Shown one piece after another: positions 43,235-53,828 of a stretch of DNA of 64,000 bases. The notes under the pieces are model-generated. The model saw nothing but the letters and a program-made list of their open reading frames with translations, searched no databases and was not told the origin of the DNA. Position numbers and translations under genes: made by a program. Position 1 is the first letter of the stretch. Every line of letters starts with the position of its first letter. Origin of the DNA: Bradyrhizobium sp. 200. Its GTDB lineage: Bacteria; Pseudomonadota; Alphaproteobacteria; Rhizobiales; Xanthobacteraceae. The stretch lies in contig NZ_CP064689.1 of NCBI RefSeq assembly GCF_023100945.1, positions 3,454,001 through 3,518,000 of the forward strand, read 5' to 3'.

Positions 43235-44380
43235 GTGAGCGTTACGCAGCAACAGGTTCTCGATTCCCTCGGCCGGGTGGCCTCGCCCCGTGGCGTGCCC
43301 TTGACCAATGCCAACGTGCTGTCGGAGATCTCGGTCACCGACGGCAAGGTGTTCTTCTCCATCAACGTCGACGCCACTGAGGCCCGCGCCTGGGAAAGCG
43401 TGCGCGCGCAGGCCGAAGCTGCCGTGCGCGCGATCCCCGGTGTCACTGCTGCGATGATCGCGCTGACGGCCGAACGCAAGCCCGGTTCGCCGCCGCCTGC
43501 GCCTGCGCCGCATCGGCATGCACATTCACATTCTCCTGGCGTGCAACCGGCTTCTGCGCACCGCCCGCCGCAAGGCGCGGCGTCGCCGATGTCGAAGCAG
43601 GCGGAGATTCCGGGCGTTGCCGCAATCATCGCGGTGGCCTCGGGCAAGGGCGGCGTCGGCAAGTCGACCACCGCGCTCAATTTGGCGCTGGGTCTGCGCG
43701 ATCTGGGCCTGCGCGTCGGCCTGCTCGATGCCGACATCTACGGCCCGTCGGTGCCGCGGCTGACCGGCATCAACGAGAAGCCGCAGCTCGACGACAACAG
43801 GAAGATGATTCCGATCCAGCGTTTCGGCCTTGCCATCATGTCGATCGGCTTTCTGGTCGAGGAAGACACCGCGATGATCTGGCGCGGGCCGATGGTGATG
43901 TCGGCGATCACCCAGATGCTGCGCGACGTGGCGTGGGGCACGCTAGATATTCTGGTCGTCGATATGCCGCCCGGCACCGGCGATGCGCAATTGACGCTGG
44001 CGCAGAACGTGCCGCTAAAGGGGGCGGTGATCATTTCGACCCCGCAGGATCTCTCGCTGATCGACGCGCGGCGAGGGCTTGCGATGTTCAAGAAGGTCAA
44101 CGTGCCGGTGCTCGGCATCGTCGAGAACATGAGCTACTTCCAGTGCCCCGAATGCGGCACGCGCTCGGACATTTTCGGCCATGGCGGCGCGCGGCATGAA
44201 GCGGAGCGGCTGGGTGTCCCATTCCTGGGCGAGATCCCGCTGCACATGTCGATCAGGACCACTTCCGATGACGGTAACCCGGTGGTGGCGAGCGAGCCGG
44301 ACGGCCCGCATGCCGCGATCTACCGGGCCATCGGAACCAAGGTTCGCGACCAGCTTCAGGGCGTCATCGCCGCGGCCTGA
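43235..44380 (+). CDS. mrp: Mrp/ApbC iron-sulfur carrier ATPase
   Basis: A 381-residue P-loop protein. An N-terminal DUF59-type domain (about 1-80) is joined by a His/Pro-rich linker (PHRHAHSHSPG) to the ATPase: deviant Walker A SGKGGVGKSTT near 138, VDMPPGTGD, and a C-terminal CPEC pair that binds a transferable Fe-S cluster as a dimer. It helps mature Fe-S proteins. AAGGAGAT sets the GTG start at 43235. Confidence 0.93.
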   Translation: MSVTQQQVLDSLGRVASPRGVPLTNANVLSEISVTDGKVFFSINVDATEARAWESVRAQAEAAVRAIPGVTAAMIALTAERKPGSPPPAPAPHRHAHSHSPGVQPASAHRPPQGAASPMSKQAEIPGVAAIIAVASGKGGVGKSTTALNLALGLRDLGLRVGLLDADIYGPSVPRLTGINEKPQLDDNRKMIPIQRFGLAIMSIGFLVEEDTAMIWRGPMVMSAITQMLRDVAWGTLDILVVDMPPGTGDAQLTLAQNVPLKGAVIISTPQDLSLIDARRGLAMFKKVNVPVLGIVENMSYFQCPECGTRSDIFGHGGARHEAERLGVPFLGEIPLHMSIRTTSDDGNPVVASEPDGPHAAIYRAIGTKVRDQLQGVIAAA

Positions 44381-44563
44381 ACACCTTATCCGTACCTCCT
44401 AAGACTTTGGTTTTAATCAGTGCAGTCATGCCTTTGTCGCGTTTTCGACAGCCAACTTCCGTGTTAAAGCCGCCCCGCCAGAGCGCCCCGGATGACGTGG
44501 AATTCGCCCCGCCGGAGGACTGCTCGAGGAATATGGGAAACGCCCCGTCTTAAGGAGACTTGA

Positions 44564-45652
<1,089 letters not shown>

Positions 45653-45675
45653 TTACGTCTTAAGTCGTAGAAGAT

Positions 45676-45706
45676 GCCCGGCCTTCGCAAGAAGGCCGGG
45701 CTTTTT
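45676..45706 (+). terminator. Rho-independent terminator after first dctP
   Basis: GCCCGGCCTTC (45676-45686) pairs perfectly with GAAGGCCGGGC (45691-45701) around GCAA, followed by TTTTT (45702-45706), 23 bases after the dctP stop. Confidence 0.92.
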
Positions 45707-45815
45707 CATTTGCCCGTATAGTTCGGGATGGAAATCGGGAACCGGTTGTTCCATGCTGGCTGGGAAGGCCTCGCCAAGAAGGCCCATGACACGCTCACCA
45801 ACAGGGATGGATTCA

Positions 45816-46904
45816 ATGAAAAGAAGAGATTTTCTTAAAGTAACCGGCATTGGCGCGGCCGGCGCCGCGACGCTGGCGGCTCCCGCCATCGCGCAGTCGA
45901 TGCCGGAACTTAAATGGCGTTTGGCGGCGAGCTGGCCGAAATCACTCGACACGCTGTGGGGCGGCGTCGAGCACATGGTCAAGCTCGTTGCCGAAGCTAC
46001 CGACAACAAGTTTCAAGTCCAGGCTTTTGCCGGCGGTGAAATCGTGCCGGGGCTGCAGGTCCTCGATGCGGTGCAAAACGGCACCGTCGAGATGGGGCAT
46101 ACGGCCTCCTACTATTACTTCGGCAAGGATCCGACATTTGCGTTCGGCACCGCGGTGCCGTTCGGACCCAACCAGCGTATCAACCAGGCCTGGTACATGC
46201 TGGGCGGCGGCAGGGACCTGCTCAACCAGTTCTACAAGGGCTACAACGTCACGTCGTTTCTGGCCGGTAACACCGGTTGCCAGATGGGCGGCTGGTTTCG
46301 CAAGGAGATCAACACCGTCGACGATCTGAAGGGGCTCAAGATGCGCATCGGCGGCTTTGCCGGGCGCGTGATGCAGAGATTGGGCGTCGTGCCGCAGCAG
46401 CTTGCCGGTGGCGACATCTATCCCGCGCTGGAAAAAGGCACGATCGATGCGGCGGAATGGGTTGGGCCCTATGACGACGAAAAGCTCGGCTTCTACAAGG
46501 TCGCGCCGCATTATTACTATCCCGGCTGGTGGGAAGGCGGCCCGATGCTGCTCGGGCTCGTCAACCTGGATAAATGGAATTCGCTGCCGAAATACTATCA
46601 AAGCGTCATCGAGCAGGCGGGCCAGGCCGCCAATAGCTGGATGATGGCCAAATACGATCAGGGCAACCCGCCGGCGATGAAAAAATTGCTCGCCGGAGGT
46701 ACCAAGCTCCATGCTTTTTCGCCGGCGATCATGCAGGCCAGCCTCAAGGCGACCAAGGAATTGTATGCCGAAACGTCGGCGGCCAATCCGAACTTCAAGA
46801 AGGTTCTGGAGTCGATGAACGCGTTCACGTCCAATGGCTACCAGTGGTTCCAGGTCGCGGAGCTCGGTTACGACAGCTTCATGGCGCGCAACCCGCAGGG
46901 TTGA
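45816..46904 (+). CDS. dctP: TRAP transporter substrate-binding protein, TakP-like (second copy)
   Basis: A 362-residue paralogue of the preceding gene with the same MKRRDFLKV signal and near-identical middle ([28 protein letters not shown]), differing most at the ends and in GGGRDLLNQFYKGYNV. ATG 45816 fits AGGGA at about 45802 and matches the paralogue's start; earlier in-frame starts extend to 45753. It ends with its own terminator. It probably arose by tandem duplication, each copy serving one of the two permease pairs. Confidence 0.9.
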   Translation: MKRRDFLKVTGIGAAGAATLAAPAIAQSMPELKWRLAASWPKSLDTLWGGVEHMVKLVAEATDNKFQVQAFAGGEIVPGLQVLDAVQNGTVEMGHTASYYYFGKDPTFAFGTAVPFGPNQRINQAWYMLGGGRDLLNQFYKGYNVTSFLAGNTGCQMGGWFRKEINTVDDLKGLKMRIGGFAGRVMQRLGVVPQQLAGGDIYPALEKGTIDAAEWVGPYDDEKLGFYKVAPHYYYPGWWEGGPMLLGLVNLDKWNSLPKYYQSVIEQAGQAANSWMMAKYDQGNPPAMKKLLAGGTKLHAFSPAIMQASLKATKELYAETSAANPNFKKVLESMNAFTSNGYQWFQVAELGYDSFMARNPQG

Positions 46905-46933
46905 TCGCCTTGCAACTCACTCGACAAGCCAAG

Positions 46934-46963
46934 AACCCCGGAGCGAAAGCTCCGGGGTTTTTT
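46934..46963 (+). terminator. Rho-independent terminator after second dctP
   Basis: AACCCCGGAGC (46934-46944) pairs with GCTCCGGGGTT (46949-46959) around GAAA, running into a seven-base T-tract ending at 46963. It separates the plus-strand binding-protein genes from the convergent permease genes. Confidence 0.92.
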
Positions 46964-46973
46964 GATCCTCTTA

Positions 46974-47077
46974 CCGTCATCGTCCGCGAAGGCGGACGAT
47001 CCAGTACTCCGTGCGCTGGCGGCTTTTTCGCCGACGCCAGCGATTACTGGATGCCCCGCCTTCGCGGGGCATGACGG
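46974..47077. repeat. nested palindromic repeat between convergent TRAP genes
   Basis: The outer arms CCGTCAT (46974-46980) and ATGACGG (47071-47077) enclose two GC hairpins, CGTCCGCGAAGGCGGACG (46981-46998) and GCCCCGCCTTCGCGGGGC (47053-47070), and an inner pair ATCCAGTA (46999-47006)/TACTGGAT (47045-47052). The whole could fold as a cruciform. The wording resembles dispersed repeats of Bradyrhizobium genomes. Confidence 0.75.
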
Positions 47078-47090
47078 GAAAAACGCGCCG

Positions 47091-48746
47091 CTACTGTTTC
47101 GGTCCGCCGAAATCCAGCGGCGGCATCTCGATCTGCGGTACCTCGATCTTGATCGTGTTCGGGTCGACTGTCGATGCCGTGCCCTTGTAGTGCATCACCA
47201 TTTGCGGGAACGCGATCACCAACAGCACCATGATGACCTGGATGACGACGAACGGCACGGCGCCCCAATAGATCTGGCCGGTCGTGACCGGATCCATACG
47301 CTTGCCAGTCACACGATCGAGATAGGATTCCTTTGGTGCAACTGAGCGCAAATAGAACAATGCGAACCCGAATGGCGGATGCATGAACGACGTCTGCATG
47401 TTGACGCCGAGGATCACGCCGAACCAGATCAGGTCGATGCCGAGTTTTTCCGCCACCGGCCCGAGCAGCGGGATGATGATGAAGGCGAGTTCGAAGAAGT
47501 CGAGGAAGAAGGCAAGAACGAAGACGAGCGCGTTGACGAAAATGAGGAAGCCGATCTGGCCGCCGGGGAGGGAAGTCAAGAGATGCTCGACCCACACGTG
47601 GCCGTTCACGCCGTAGAAGGTCAGCGAGAACACCCGCGCGCCGATCAGGATGAATACGACGAAGGCGGAAAGCTTCGCGGTCGACTCCGTGGCCTGCCGG
47701 ATCAGGTCCCAGCTTAGTCGTCGCTTGGCGGCGCCGAGAATGATCGCACCAGCGGCGCCCATCGCGCCACCCTCGGTAGGGGTCGCGATGCCGATGAAGA
47801 TCGTACCGAGCACGAGGAAGATCAGGAACAGCGGCGGCACCATGACAAACGTCGTTTGCTGCGCCATCGCGGACAGGAAGCGGAAACCGGTGAATTTGTC
47901 GATCACCCAGTTCACGACCGCCACGAAGAAAGCGAACAGGATGCCATAGAACATGCTGAGCACGACGTAGTCGGCGCCGCGGGCCTCCGAACTGCGCATC
48001 ATGAACCAGCCGAACACGCAACTGGCGATGAAAAGTACGCCGAGAGACCATAGTCCGCGGCTGCCGTCCTTCTCGCGGAAGCCAATCGCCTCCGCCGGCA
48101 GCCCCGGCGCCGCCTTCGGGAAGATCATCGTCACGAGAAAGGCGTATCCGGCATACAGGCCCGCAAGCACCATACCCGGGATGAAGGCGCCTTCGTACAT
48201 GTCGCCGACCGACTTGCCGAGCTGGTCGGCCATCACGATCAGAACTAGCGAAGGCGGAATGATTTGCGCCAACGTGCCTGAGGCCGCGATGATGCCCGTC
48301 GCCATCCGGCGGTCGTAACCATAGCGCAACATGATCGGCAGCGAGATCAGGCCCATCGAAATCACGGAAGCGGCAACGACGCCGGTTGTAGCTGCGAGCA
48401 GGGCGCCGACGAACACGACGGCATAGGCCAGACCGCCGCGGATGGTGCCGAACAACTGTCCGATGGTATCGAGCAAGTCCTCGGCCATGCCGGATCGCTC
48501 CAGCACCAACCCCATGAACGTAAAGAACGGGATCGCGAGCAGCGTGTCGTTGTTCATCACGCCGTAAACACGCTCGGGAAGAGCCTGCAGGAAATCCGGT
48601 CGGAACTCTCCGAGTTCGATGCCGACGATAGCGAAAAGCAGGCCGACCGCACCGAGCGAAAACGCCGCCGGATAGCCAAGCAGCAGCATGATCACCAGCG
48701 CCGCGAACATGATCGGCGCCATGTTGGCAATAAGAAAGGCTGTCAT
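47091..48746 (-). CDS. dctM: TRAP transporter large permease (first pair)
   Basis: A 551-residue DctM protein of many transmembrane segments with family text IPFFTFMGLVLERSGMAEDLLD, PPSLVLIVMADQLGKSVGDMYEGAF and GIATPTEGGAMGAAGA. A central insertion and a periplasmic Pro-rich tail (IEVPQIEMPPLDFGG) lengthen it beyond typical DctM, as in TakM-like permeases. ATG 48746 follows AGAGGACAAGAG; the frame is open up to 48821. It couples keto-acid uptake to the sodium gradient, by family. Confidence 0.9.
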   Translation of the reverse strand: MTAFLIANMAPIMFAALVIMLLLGYPAAFSLGAVGLLFAIVGIELGEFRPDFLQALPERVYGVMNNDTLLAIPFFTFMGLVLERSGMAEDLLDTIGQLFGTIRGGLAYAVVFVGALLAATTGVVAASVISMGLISLPIMLRYGYDRRMATGIIAASGTLAQIIPPSLVLIVMADQLGKSVGDMYEGAFIPGMVLAGLYAGYAFLVTMIFPKAAPGLPAEAIGFREKDGSRGLWSLGVLFIASCVFGWFMMRSSEARGADYVVLSMFYGILFAFFVAVVNWVIDKFTGFRFLSAMAQQTTFVMVPPLFLIFLVLGTIFIGIATPTEGGAMGAAGAIILGAAKRRLSWDLIRQATESTAKLSAFVVFILIGARVFSLTFYGVNGHVWVEHLLTSLPGGQIGFLIFVNALVFVLAFFLDFFELAFIIIPLLGPVAEKLGIDLIWFGVILGVNMQTSFMHPPFGFALFYLRSVAPKESYLDRVTGKRMDPVTTGQIYWGAVPFVVIQVIMVLLVIAFPQMVMHYKGTASTVDPNTIKIEVPQIEMPPLDFGGPKQ

Positions 48747-48774
48747 CTCTTGTCCTCTGCCACCGCGTGCGCGA

Positions 48775-49356
48775 TCAGCGTTTTTCGATCGCCTCGACGA
48801 GGTGTTCGACCTCGGCCTCAAGCGCGTGTACTTGTGATGCGTGTGGATCCGGAATAAGGCCGCGCATCACGGCGATGCGCTTGATCAGCTCGGAAATGCC
48901 CTGAACCAGCAGGAACACGAATCCGATGATAACCAGCGATTTGGCGGGCCATTGCGGAAGCCCGCCGGCGTTGCCCGATTGCTCGTTGACTTCGAACGAA
49001 CGCATAAAGAACGGCCCGCCGGTGATGATCATGACAATGCACAGCGGCATCAGAAAGAACGCGTGGCCAACGACATCGATCACGTTGCGTGCGGTCTTCG
49101 GTAGCCCATTACTGACGATGTCGATCCGGATGTGTTCGTTGTCGAGCAAAGTCCACGGCGAGCAAAGCAGAAAGACGATGCTGAAAAGCACCCATTGCAG
49201 CTCAAGCCATGAGTTGGATGAAATGTCGAAGGTTTTGCGCATGACGGCGTTGACGGCCGAAATCACCACGGCAACGAGAATCAGCCATGCTAGGCGCTTA
49301 CCCGTCCACCGCGTGAACGCGTCGATTCCACGGCTCAATTTCAAGAGCGCTTGCAA
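48775..49356 (-). CDS. dctQ: TRAP transporter small permease (first pair)
   Basis: A four-helix DctQ protein of about 193 residues: NSWLELQWVLFSIVFLLCSPWTLLDNEHIRIDI is the family core, and the C-terminus adds a coiled, acidic tail (HALEAEVEHLVEAIEKR). GGGGAGGA lies about six bases before TTG 49356; TTG 49362 would touch it, and the frame is open to 49434. It precedes its dctM by 28 bases. Confidence 0.87.
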   Translation of the reverse strand: MQALLKLSRGIDAFTRWTGKRLAWLILVAVVISAVNAVMRKTFDISSNSWLELQWVLFSIVFLLCSPWTLLDNEHIRIDIVSNGLPKTARNVIDVVGHAFFLMPLCIVMIITGGPFFMRSFEVNEQSGNAGGLPQWPAKSLVIIGFVFLLVQGISELIKRIAVMRGLIPDPHASQVHALEAEVEHLVEAIEKR

Positions 49357-49562
49357 CGGCAATCCTCCCCAATTCGCATCTGCAGTCTTGACGGTACCCG
49401 TCGGGCACTGCGGCCTATCCAGCCCGGCTAGCATGAAGCCATTGCACCAAACCAGCGGGCGAAGCAGCCGTCAATTGGAAGTTTGTTGATATTGAAAGGG
49501 AATTAGCCCTGTGGATCGGGGGCGTCCAGCCCCGGCGCGCCGGCCTGCCTGGGCCCGCGCCG

Positions 49563-51167
49563 CTATTGCTTTTGGGGCCCGAAATCCAGCGGCGGCGGGA
49601 GCTCGATTTCCGGCACCACGATCTTGACCTTGCTGAGATCGACGTCGAGCGGCTTGTCGAGCAGAGCCGTCACCGTGACGGGGAAGGCGATCACGATCGC
49701 CACCATGATCGCCTGCAGGCCGATCCAGGGCAGTGCCCCCCAATAGATATCGGAACTCTTCACTTCCTTGGGCGCAACGCCGCGCAAATAGAACAGCGCA
49801 AAACCAAACGGCGGATGCAGGAACGACGTCTGCATGTTGACGCAGAGCATGACGCCGAACCAGATCAGCGCGGCATCGGCTCCCACCACGGGCGTCAGCA
49901 CCTTTTGCGCGATCGGCGCCACCATCGGCAGGATGATGAAGGCGATCTCGAAGAAGTCGAGGAAGAACGCCAGAAAGAAGATGAAGAGGTTGATGAAGAT
50001 CAGGAAGCCCCAGACGCCGCCGGGAAGCGAAGTCAGGTGGTGCTCAAGCCAGACGCCGCCGGAGACGCCGAGGAACACTACGGAGAAGCAGGTCGAGCCG
50101 ATCAGGATGAACACCACCATGGTGGAGAGGCGCATCGTCGACTGGTAGCCCTGCTTGATCAGGTCGCGCAGGTCCGGGATGCGGACGGCTTCGAGGCAGA
50201 GCCAGATGACGGCCAGATAGACCACCGCGAAGGTCAGCTTGAACAGCTTTCCTTCGCCGAGCAGAACCCCGACGATGGCGCCGACGCCGGTGGCGACGAT
50301 GCCGATGAGGAGCATCTTGTGTCCTTTGCTGCTCAGCTCCTTGTGGTGGATCGCGGCGAGAACGATGGCGCCGATGGCGCCCATCGCGCCGGCTTCGGTC
50401 GGCGTCGCCAAGCCGAGCATCATGGTGCCCAGCACCACGAAGATCAGCACGGCCGAGGGAATGATGCCCATCAGGCATTTGCGCCAGAGCGGCCAGCCGG
50501 TCAGCGTTCGCGCCTCCTTGGGCACGGGCGGCACGTGATGGGGCAAAAACAATCCCAGAAAGAACGTATAGCCGGCGAACAGGGCGATCTGGAGCACCGA
50601 TGGTCCCCAGGCGCCGAGATACATGTCGCCGACCGATTTGCCGAGCTGGTCGGCCATCACGATCAGCACCAGCGAGGGTGGCACCAACTGGGTGATGGTG
50701 CCGGATGCCGCGAGCACGCCGGTGATGTAGCGCACGTTATAGCCATAGCGCAGCATCACCGGCATTGAGATCAGCGCCATGGCGATGACTTGCGCCGCCA
50801 CCGTGCCGGTGATCGCGCCGAGGATGAAGCCGACGATGATGACGGAATAGCCGAGGCCGCCGCGAACCGGGCCGAACAACTGGCCCATCGAGTCCAGCAT
50901 GTCTTCGGCAAGGCCGCACCGCTCGAGGACCGAGCCCATGAAGGTGAAGAAGGGAATCGCCAGCAGCAATTCGTTGGAAAGCACGCTGCCGAAGATGCGC
51001 CCCGGAATCGCCTGCAGGAAGTTCATGTCGAAGAAGCCGAGATAGATCGACAGGAAGCCGAACGACAGCCCGAGCGCGGCCAGCGTGAAGGCCACCGGAA
51101 AGCCGATCAGCATGGCCAGAATCAAGCCGCCGAACATCAGCGGCGGCATCATCTCCAGCGTGATCAT
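49563..51167 (-). CDS. dctM: TRAP transporter large permease (second pair)
   Basis: A 534-residue DctM paralogous to the one at 47091, with IPFFTFMGSVLERCGLAEDMLD, PPSLVLIVMADQLGKSVGDMYLGAW, and the same Pro-rich tail (VPEIELPPPLDFGPQ). ATG 51167 overlaps the dctQ stop by four bases; the frame is open upstream to 51542 only by chance. Together with the neighbouring pair it shows duplication of the whole TRAP unit. Confidence 0.9.
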   Translation of the reverse strand: MITLEMMPPLMFGGLILAMLIGFPVAFTLAALGLSFGFLSIYLGFFDMNFLQAIPGRIFGSVLSNELLLAIPFFTFMGSVLERCGLAEDMLDSMGQLFGPVRGGLGYSVIIVGFILGAITGTVAAQVIAMALISMPVMLRYGYNVRYITGVLAASGTITQLVPPSLVLIVMADQLGKSVGDMYLGAWGPSVLQIALFAGYTFFLGLFLPHHVPPVPKEARTLTGWPLWRKCLMGIIPSAVLIFVVLGTMMLGLATPTEAGAMGAIGAIVLAAIHHKELSSKGHKMLLIGIVATGVGAIVGVLLGEGKLFKLTFAVVYLAVIWLCLEAVRIPDLRDLIKQGYQSTMRLSTMVVFILIGSTCFSVVFLGVSGGVWLEHHLTSLPGGVWGFLIFINLFIFFLAFFLDFFEIAFIILPMVAPIAQKVLTPVVGADAALIWFGVMLCVNMQTSFLHPPFGFALFYLRGVAPKEVKSSDIYWGALPWIGLQAIMVAIVIAFPVTVTALLDKPLDVDLSKVKIVVPEIELPPPLDFGPQKQ

Positions 51168-51703
51168 TGCGTGGGCCTCTCGTATTTCGCATCGATCACG
51201 ACATAACCCTTCAGTGCAGCAATGCGCTTGATCACCTCGGAGACGCCTTGCAGCGCCAGGAAAACGAAGCCCACGGGAACGACGAGCTTGATCGGCCAGC
51301 GCAGCAGGCCGCCGGCATTGCTCGAGGTTTCGCCGACGGCGTAGGCCTGCATGAAGAACGGCCACGACAGATAGCTGAGCAGCAGGCAGGACGGGATCAG
51401 GAAGCACAGCGTGCCGATCAGGTCGAGCTTGAGCTGGCCGCGCTCGGACAGCATCAGATAGAGAATCTCGACCCGAACATGCTCGTTCTTCTTGAACGTA
51501 TAGGAGGCGCCGAACATCACGAAGACGGCGAACATGTACCACTGCAGTTCGAGCCAGGCGTTGGAAGAGTAGCCGAACGCATAGCGGATCATCGCGTTGG
51601 CGGCACTCACCACGCAGGCGGCGAGTACGAGCCAGTTGCAGATGCCGCCTAATTTTTCATTGAGCCAATCGATAGAGTTACTCAGGGCCAACAATGGGCG
51701 CAT
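51164..51703 (-). CDS. dctQ: TRAP transporter small permease (second pair)
   Basis: A 179-residue four-helix protein with NAWLELQWYMFAVFVMFGASYTFKKNEHVRVEI, the DctQ core. It begins the second minus-strand permease pair and is translationally coupled to dctM (ATGA). GGAGAG precedes ATG 51703. Confidence 0.9.
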   Translation of the reverse strand: MRPLLALSNSIDWLNEKLGGICNWLVLAACVVSAANAMIRYAFGYSSNAWLELQWYMFAVFVMFGASYTFKKNEHVRVEILYLMLSERGQLKLDLIGTLCFLIPSCLLLSYLSWPFFMQAYAVGETSSNAGGLLRWPIKLVVPVGFVFLALQGVSEVIKRIAALKGYVVIDAKYERPTQ

Positions 51704-52080
51704 TTACGCTCTCCTCGGACACGTCATCGACGTGCGCCGGATTTTTTTATTGATATTGCGTTGCCGTCACGCGCCATGCGCGCAGAGCTGCTGCCGCGCA
51801 GCAAGCGCGCGGGTTCGTTTCCGCGCAAAAAACGCGAGGACCCACAGCTCATGCGCTGGACCGATTGCAACGATAGTCCCCCCAATCTCGTGCCACCGCC
51901 GTCTTGACTGCACCTTGAAGATGCAGCGGCCTGTTGCGACCGTGCTGGCGTGAAAGCAGCGGCACCATTTCAGCGCGCCGCGGCGGCGTCAATCGGAAAA
52001 TGGACAAATTGACGCGGGACCAATTGATTGGTTGGCCTGATGAATCCGCGTTGGGAGGGTGGTGAATTTACGGGCAGTAA
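51704..52080 (-). other. 377-bp gap; promoter region of second TRAP pair
   Basis: No gene seen. It must hold the minus-strand promoter for dctQM and the downstream end of moaA. An AT-rich patch (ATTTTTTTATTGATATTG, about 51740-51757) is the most promoter-like part. I found no riboswitch or known operator. Confidence 0.4.
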
Positions 52081-53115
52081 TCAGCCGCCGGTCACGCTCA
52101 TGTGGCGAGAGACGCTCGGGCGATTATGCCGGCGGTCGATGATGAAGTCGTGGCCCTTCGGCTTCAGCCCGATGGCGCGATCGATGGCGGCCGACAGCAG
52201 GTCGTCGTCGGAAGAGGCCCGCAACGGTTTGCGCAAATCGGAGGCATCCTCGTGGCCGAGGCAGGTGTGCAGCGTGCCGGTACAGGTGATCCGTACCCGA
52301 TTACAGGACTCGCAGAAATTATGGGTCATCGGCGTGATGAAGCCGAGCTTGCCGCCGGTTTCGCCGACCCGGACGTAGCGGGCGGGCCCGCCGGTGTCTT
52401 CATCGAGGTCGGTCAGCGTGTAGCGCTGGGCGAGGCGGGCGCGGAGCAGCGACAGCGGGACATACTGGTCGATGCGCCCTTCGCCGATGTCGCCCATCGG
52501 CATGACTTCGATCAGCGTCAGCGCCATGCCCTTGCCGTGCGCCCATTCCATCAGCGAGGGGATTTCCTCCTCGTTCATGTTCTTCAGCGCCACCGCATTG
52601 ATCTTGACCGCAAGGCCCGCGTCGCGCGCGGCCTCGATGCCGGCCAGAACCTTGTCCAGATCGCCCCAGCGCGTGATGGCGCGGAATTTCTGCGCATCGA
52701 GCGTGTCGAGCGAAACGTTGACGCGGCGGACGCCGCAATCGCGCAATTCGCCGGCGAAGCGCGCCAGTTGCGAGGCGTTGGTGGTCAGCGTCAGTTCATC
52801 GAGCGCGCCGCTTGAAAGATGCCGCGACAGCGAGCGCACCAGCGACATCACGTTGCGCCGGACCAGCGGCTCGCCGCCGGTGAGGCGGATCTTGCGCACG
52901 CCCTTGGCGATGAAGGCCGAGCACAGCCGGTCGAGTTCTTCCAGCGTCAGCAGGTCCTTCTTCGGCAGGAAGGTCATGTCCTCGGACATGCAGTAGAAGC
53001 AGCGCAGGTCGCAGCGATCGGTCACCGATACGCGCAGATACCGGATGGTCCGGCCGAACGGATCGACCATCGGCTGGAACCGGTGATCGGATGAAGTCAA
53101 CGAGGAACCGCTCAT
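52081..53115 (-). CDS. moaA: GTP 3',8-cyclase MoaA (molybdenum cofactor synthesis)
   Basis: A radical-SAM enzyme of 344 residues making the first intermediate of molybdopterin. The SAM cluster is CDLRCFYC near residue 34, with GGEPLVRRN after it. The second cluster uses [20 protein letters not shown] near 265. The C-terminus lacks the usual GG end as such but finishes SVTGG, keeping the GlyGly. ATG 53115 is chosen; ATG 53139 is also in frame. No other moa genes are adjacent. Confidence 0.94.
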   Translation of the reverse strand: MSGSSLTSSDHRFQPMVDPFGRTIRYLRVSVTDRCDLRCFYCMSEDMTFLPKKDLLTLEELDRLCSAFIAKGVRKIRLTGGEPLVRRNVMSLVRSLSRHLSSGALDELTLTTNASQLARFAGELRDCGVRRVNVSLDTLDAQKFRAITRWGDLDKVLAGIEAARDAGLAVKINAVALKNMNEEEIPSLMEWAHGKGMALTLIEVMPMGDIGEGRIDQYVPLSLLRARLAQRYTLTDLDEDTGGPARYVRVGETGGKLGFITPMTHNFCESCNRVRITCTGTLHTCLGHEDASDLRKPLRASSDDDLLSAAIDRAIGLKPKGHDFIIDRRHNRPSVSRHMSVTGG

Positions 53116-53226
53116 AACCTGCCTTGCTGGTTTCGGCACGGGGCTGCCCGCGACGTCGCCAGCGTAATCTAGGCACCTTCCAAGCGGCCCACAATCCGCA
53201 ACCTGCCGGAACGGGGCGCACCGGGA

Positions 53227-53682
53227 TCAGCGCGTGGTGGGCTGCGCCGGGGTCTGGTTCGGGAAGGCCGATCCGGCCGCCGGCGCTGCGGCAGCCTTGG
53301 ACGACTTCGGCCGCATCGGCTTGCGGGCCTTCGGCGGCGGCGCGGCCGGCTTGAGTTCCGCAAACACCGGGCTCGGCTCGACAATGGTCGTCGGCGGCGA
53401 GCCAAAATCGCCGGGATTGCGGATCACCTGGACCGGAACCGTGACCGGCTGGAACTTGGGACTGGCGAAAGTGACGGAGAAGCCGGCGTCGGGCGCGGGC
53501 ACGTCGATGGAGCAGGGGGTTTTGCAGGCCGGTCCGAGCGAGGTCGTGGCATCCGCTCCCGGCGGCTCCGATTCCAGCGCGACTTTCACCATCGGCGGCG
53601 CCGATTTGAAGGAATCGAGAGAAAACGACGAGCACCCGGCCAGGCTCGCCCCGATGACGGCAATCGCGATGACACGACGCAT
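53227..53682 (-). CDS. lipoprotein with PEGA-like domain
   Basis: A 151-residue protein with a lipobox (IGASLAGCSS, Cys17) and therefore probably lipid-anchored. A central region (VALESEPPGADATTSLGPACKTPCSIDVPAPDAGFSVTFASPKFQPVTVPVQV) resembles PEGA surface domains with a Cys pair. The rest is Pro/Ala/Lys-rich, low complexity. Function unknown. Confidence 0.75.
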   Translation of the reverse strand: MRRVIAIAVIGASLAGCSSFSLDSFKSAPPMVKVALESEPPGADATTSLGPACKTPCSIDVPAPDAGFSVTFASPKFQPVTVPVQVIRNPGDFGSPPTTIVEPSPVFAELKPAAPPPKARKPMRPKSSKAAAAPAAGSAFPNQTPAQPTTR

Positions 53683-53828
53683 GATCGTTCACTCTGACTT
53701 GCGGCAATCCGCCACAAGGCCGAACCATAGGAGTGCGAGAACAGAGCTGCAACCAACTCGGGAAAATTCGTGAAAGAATGGTTAACGCCGAGCATCAGCG
53801 TTTTAAATACATCAGATAAATCAGATGG

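Noticed and set aside
49563..51542. Fusion of small and large TRAP permeases
   Set aside because: The long frame is open by chance across the dctQ gene; the ATGA overlap shows two separate proteins.
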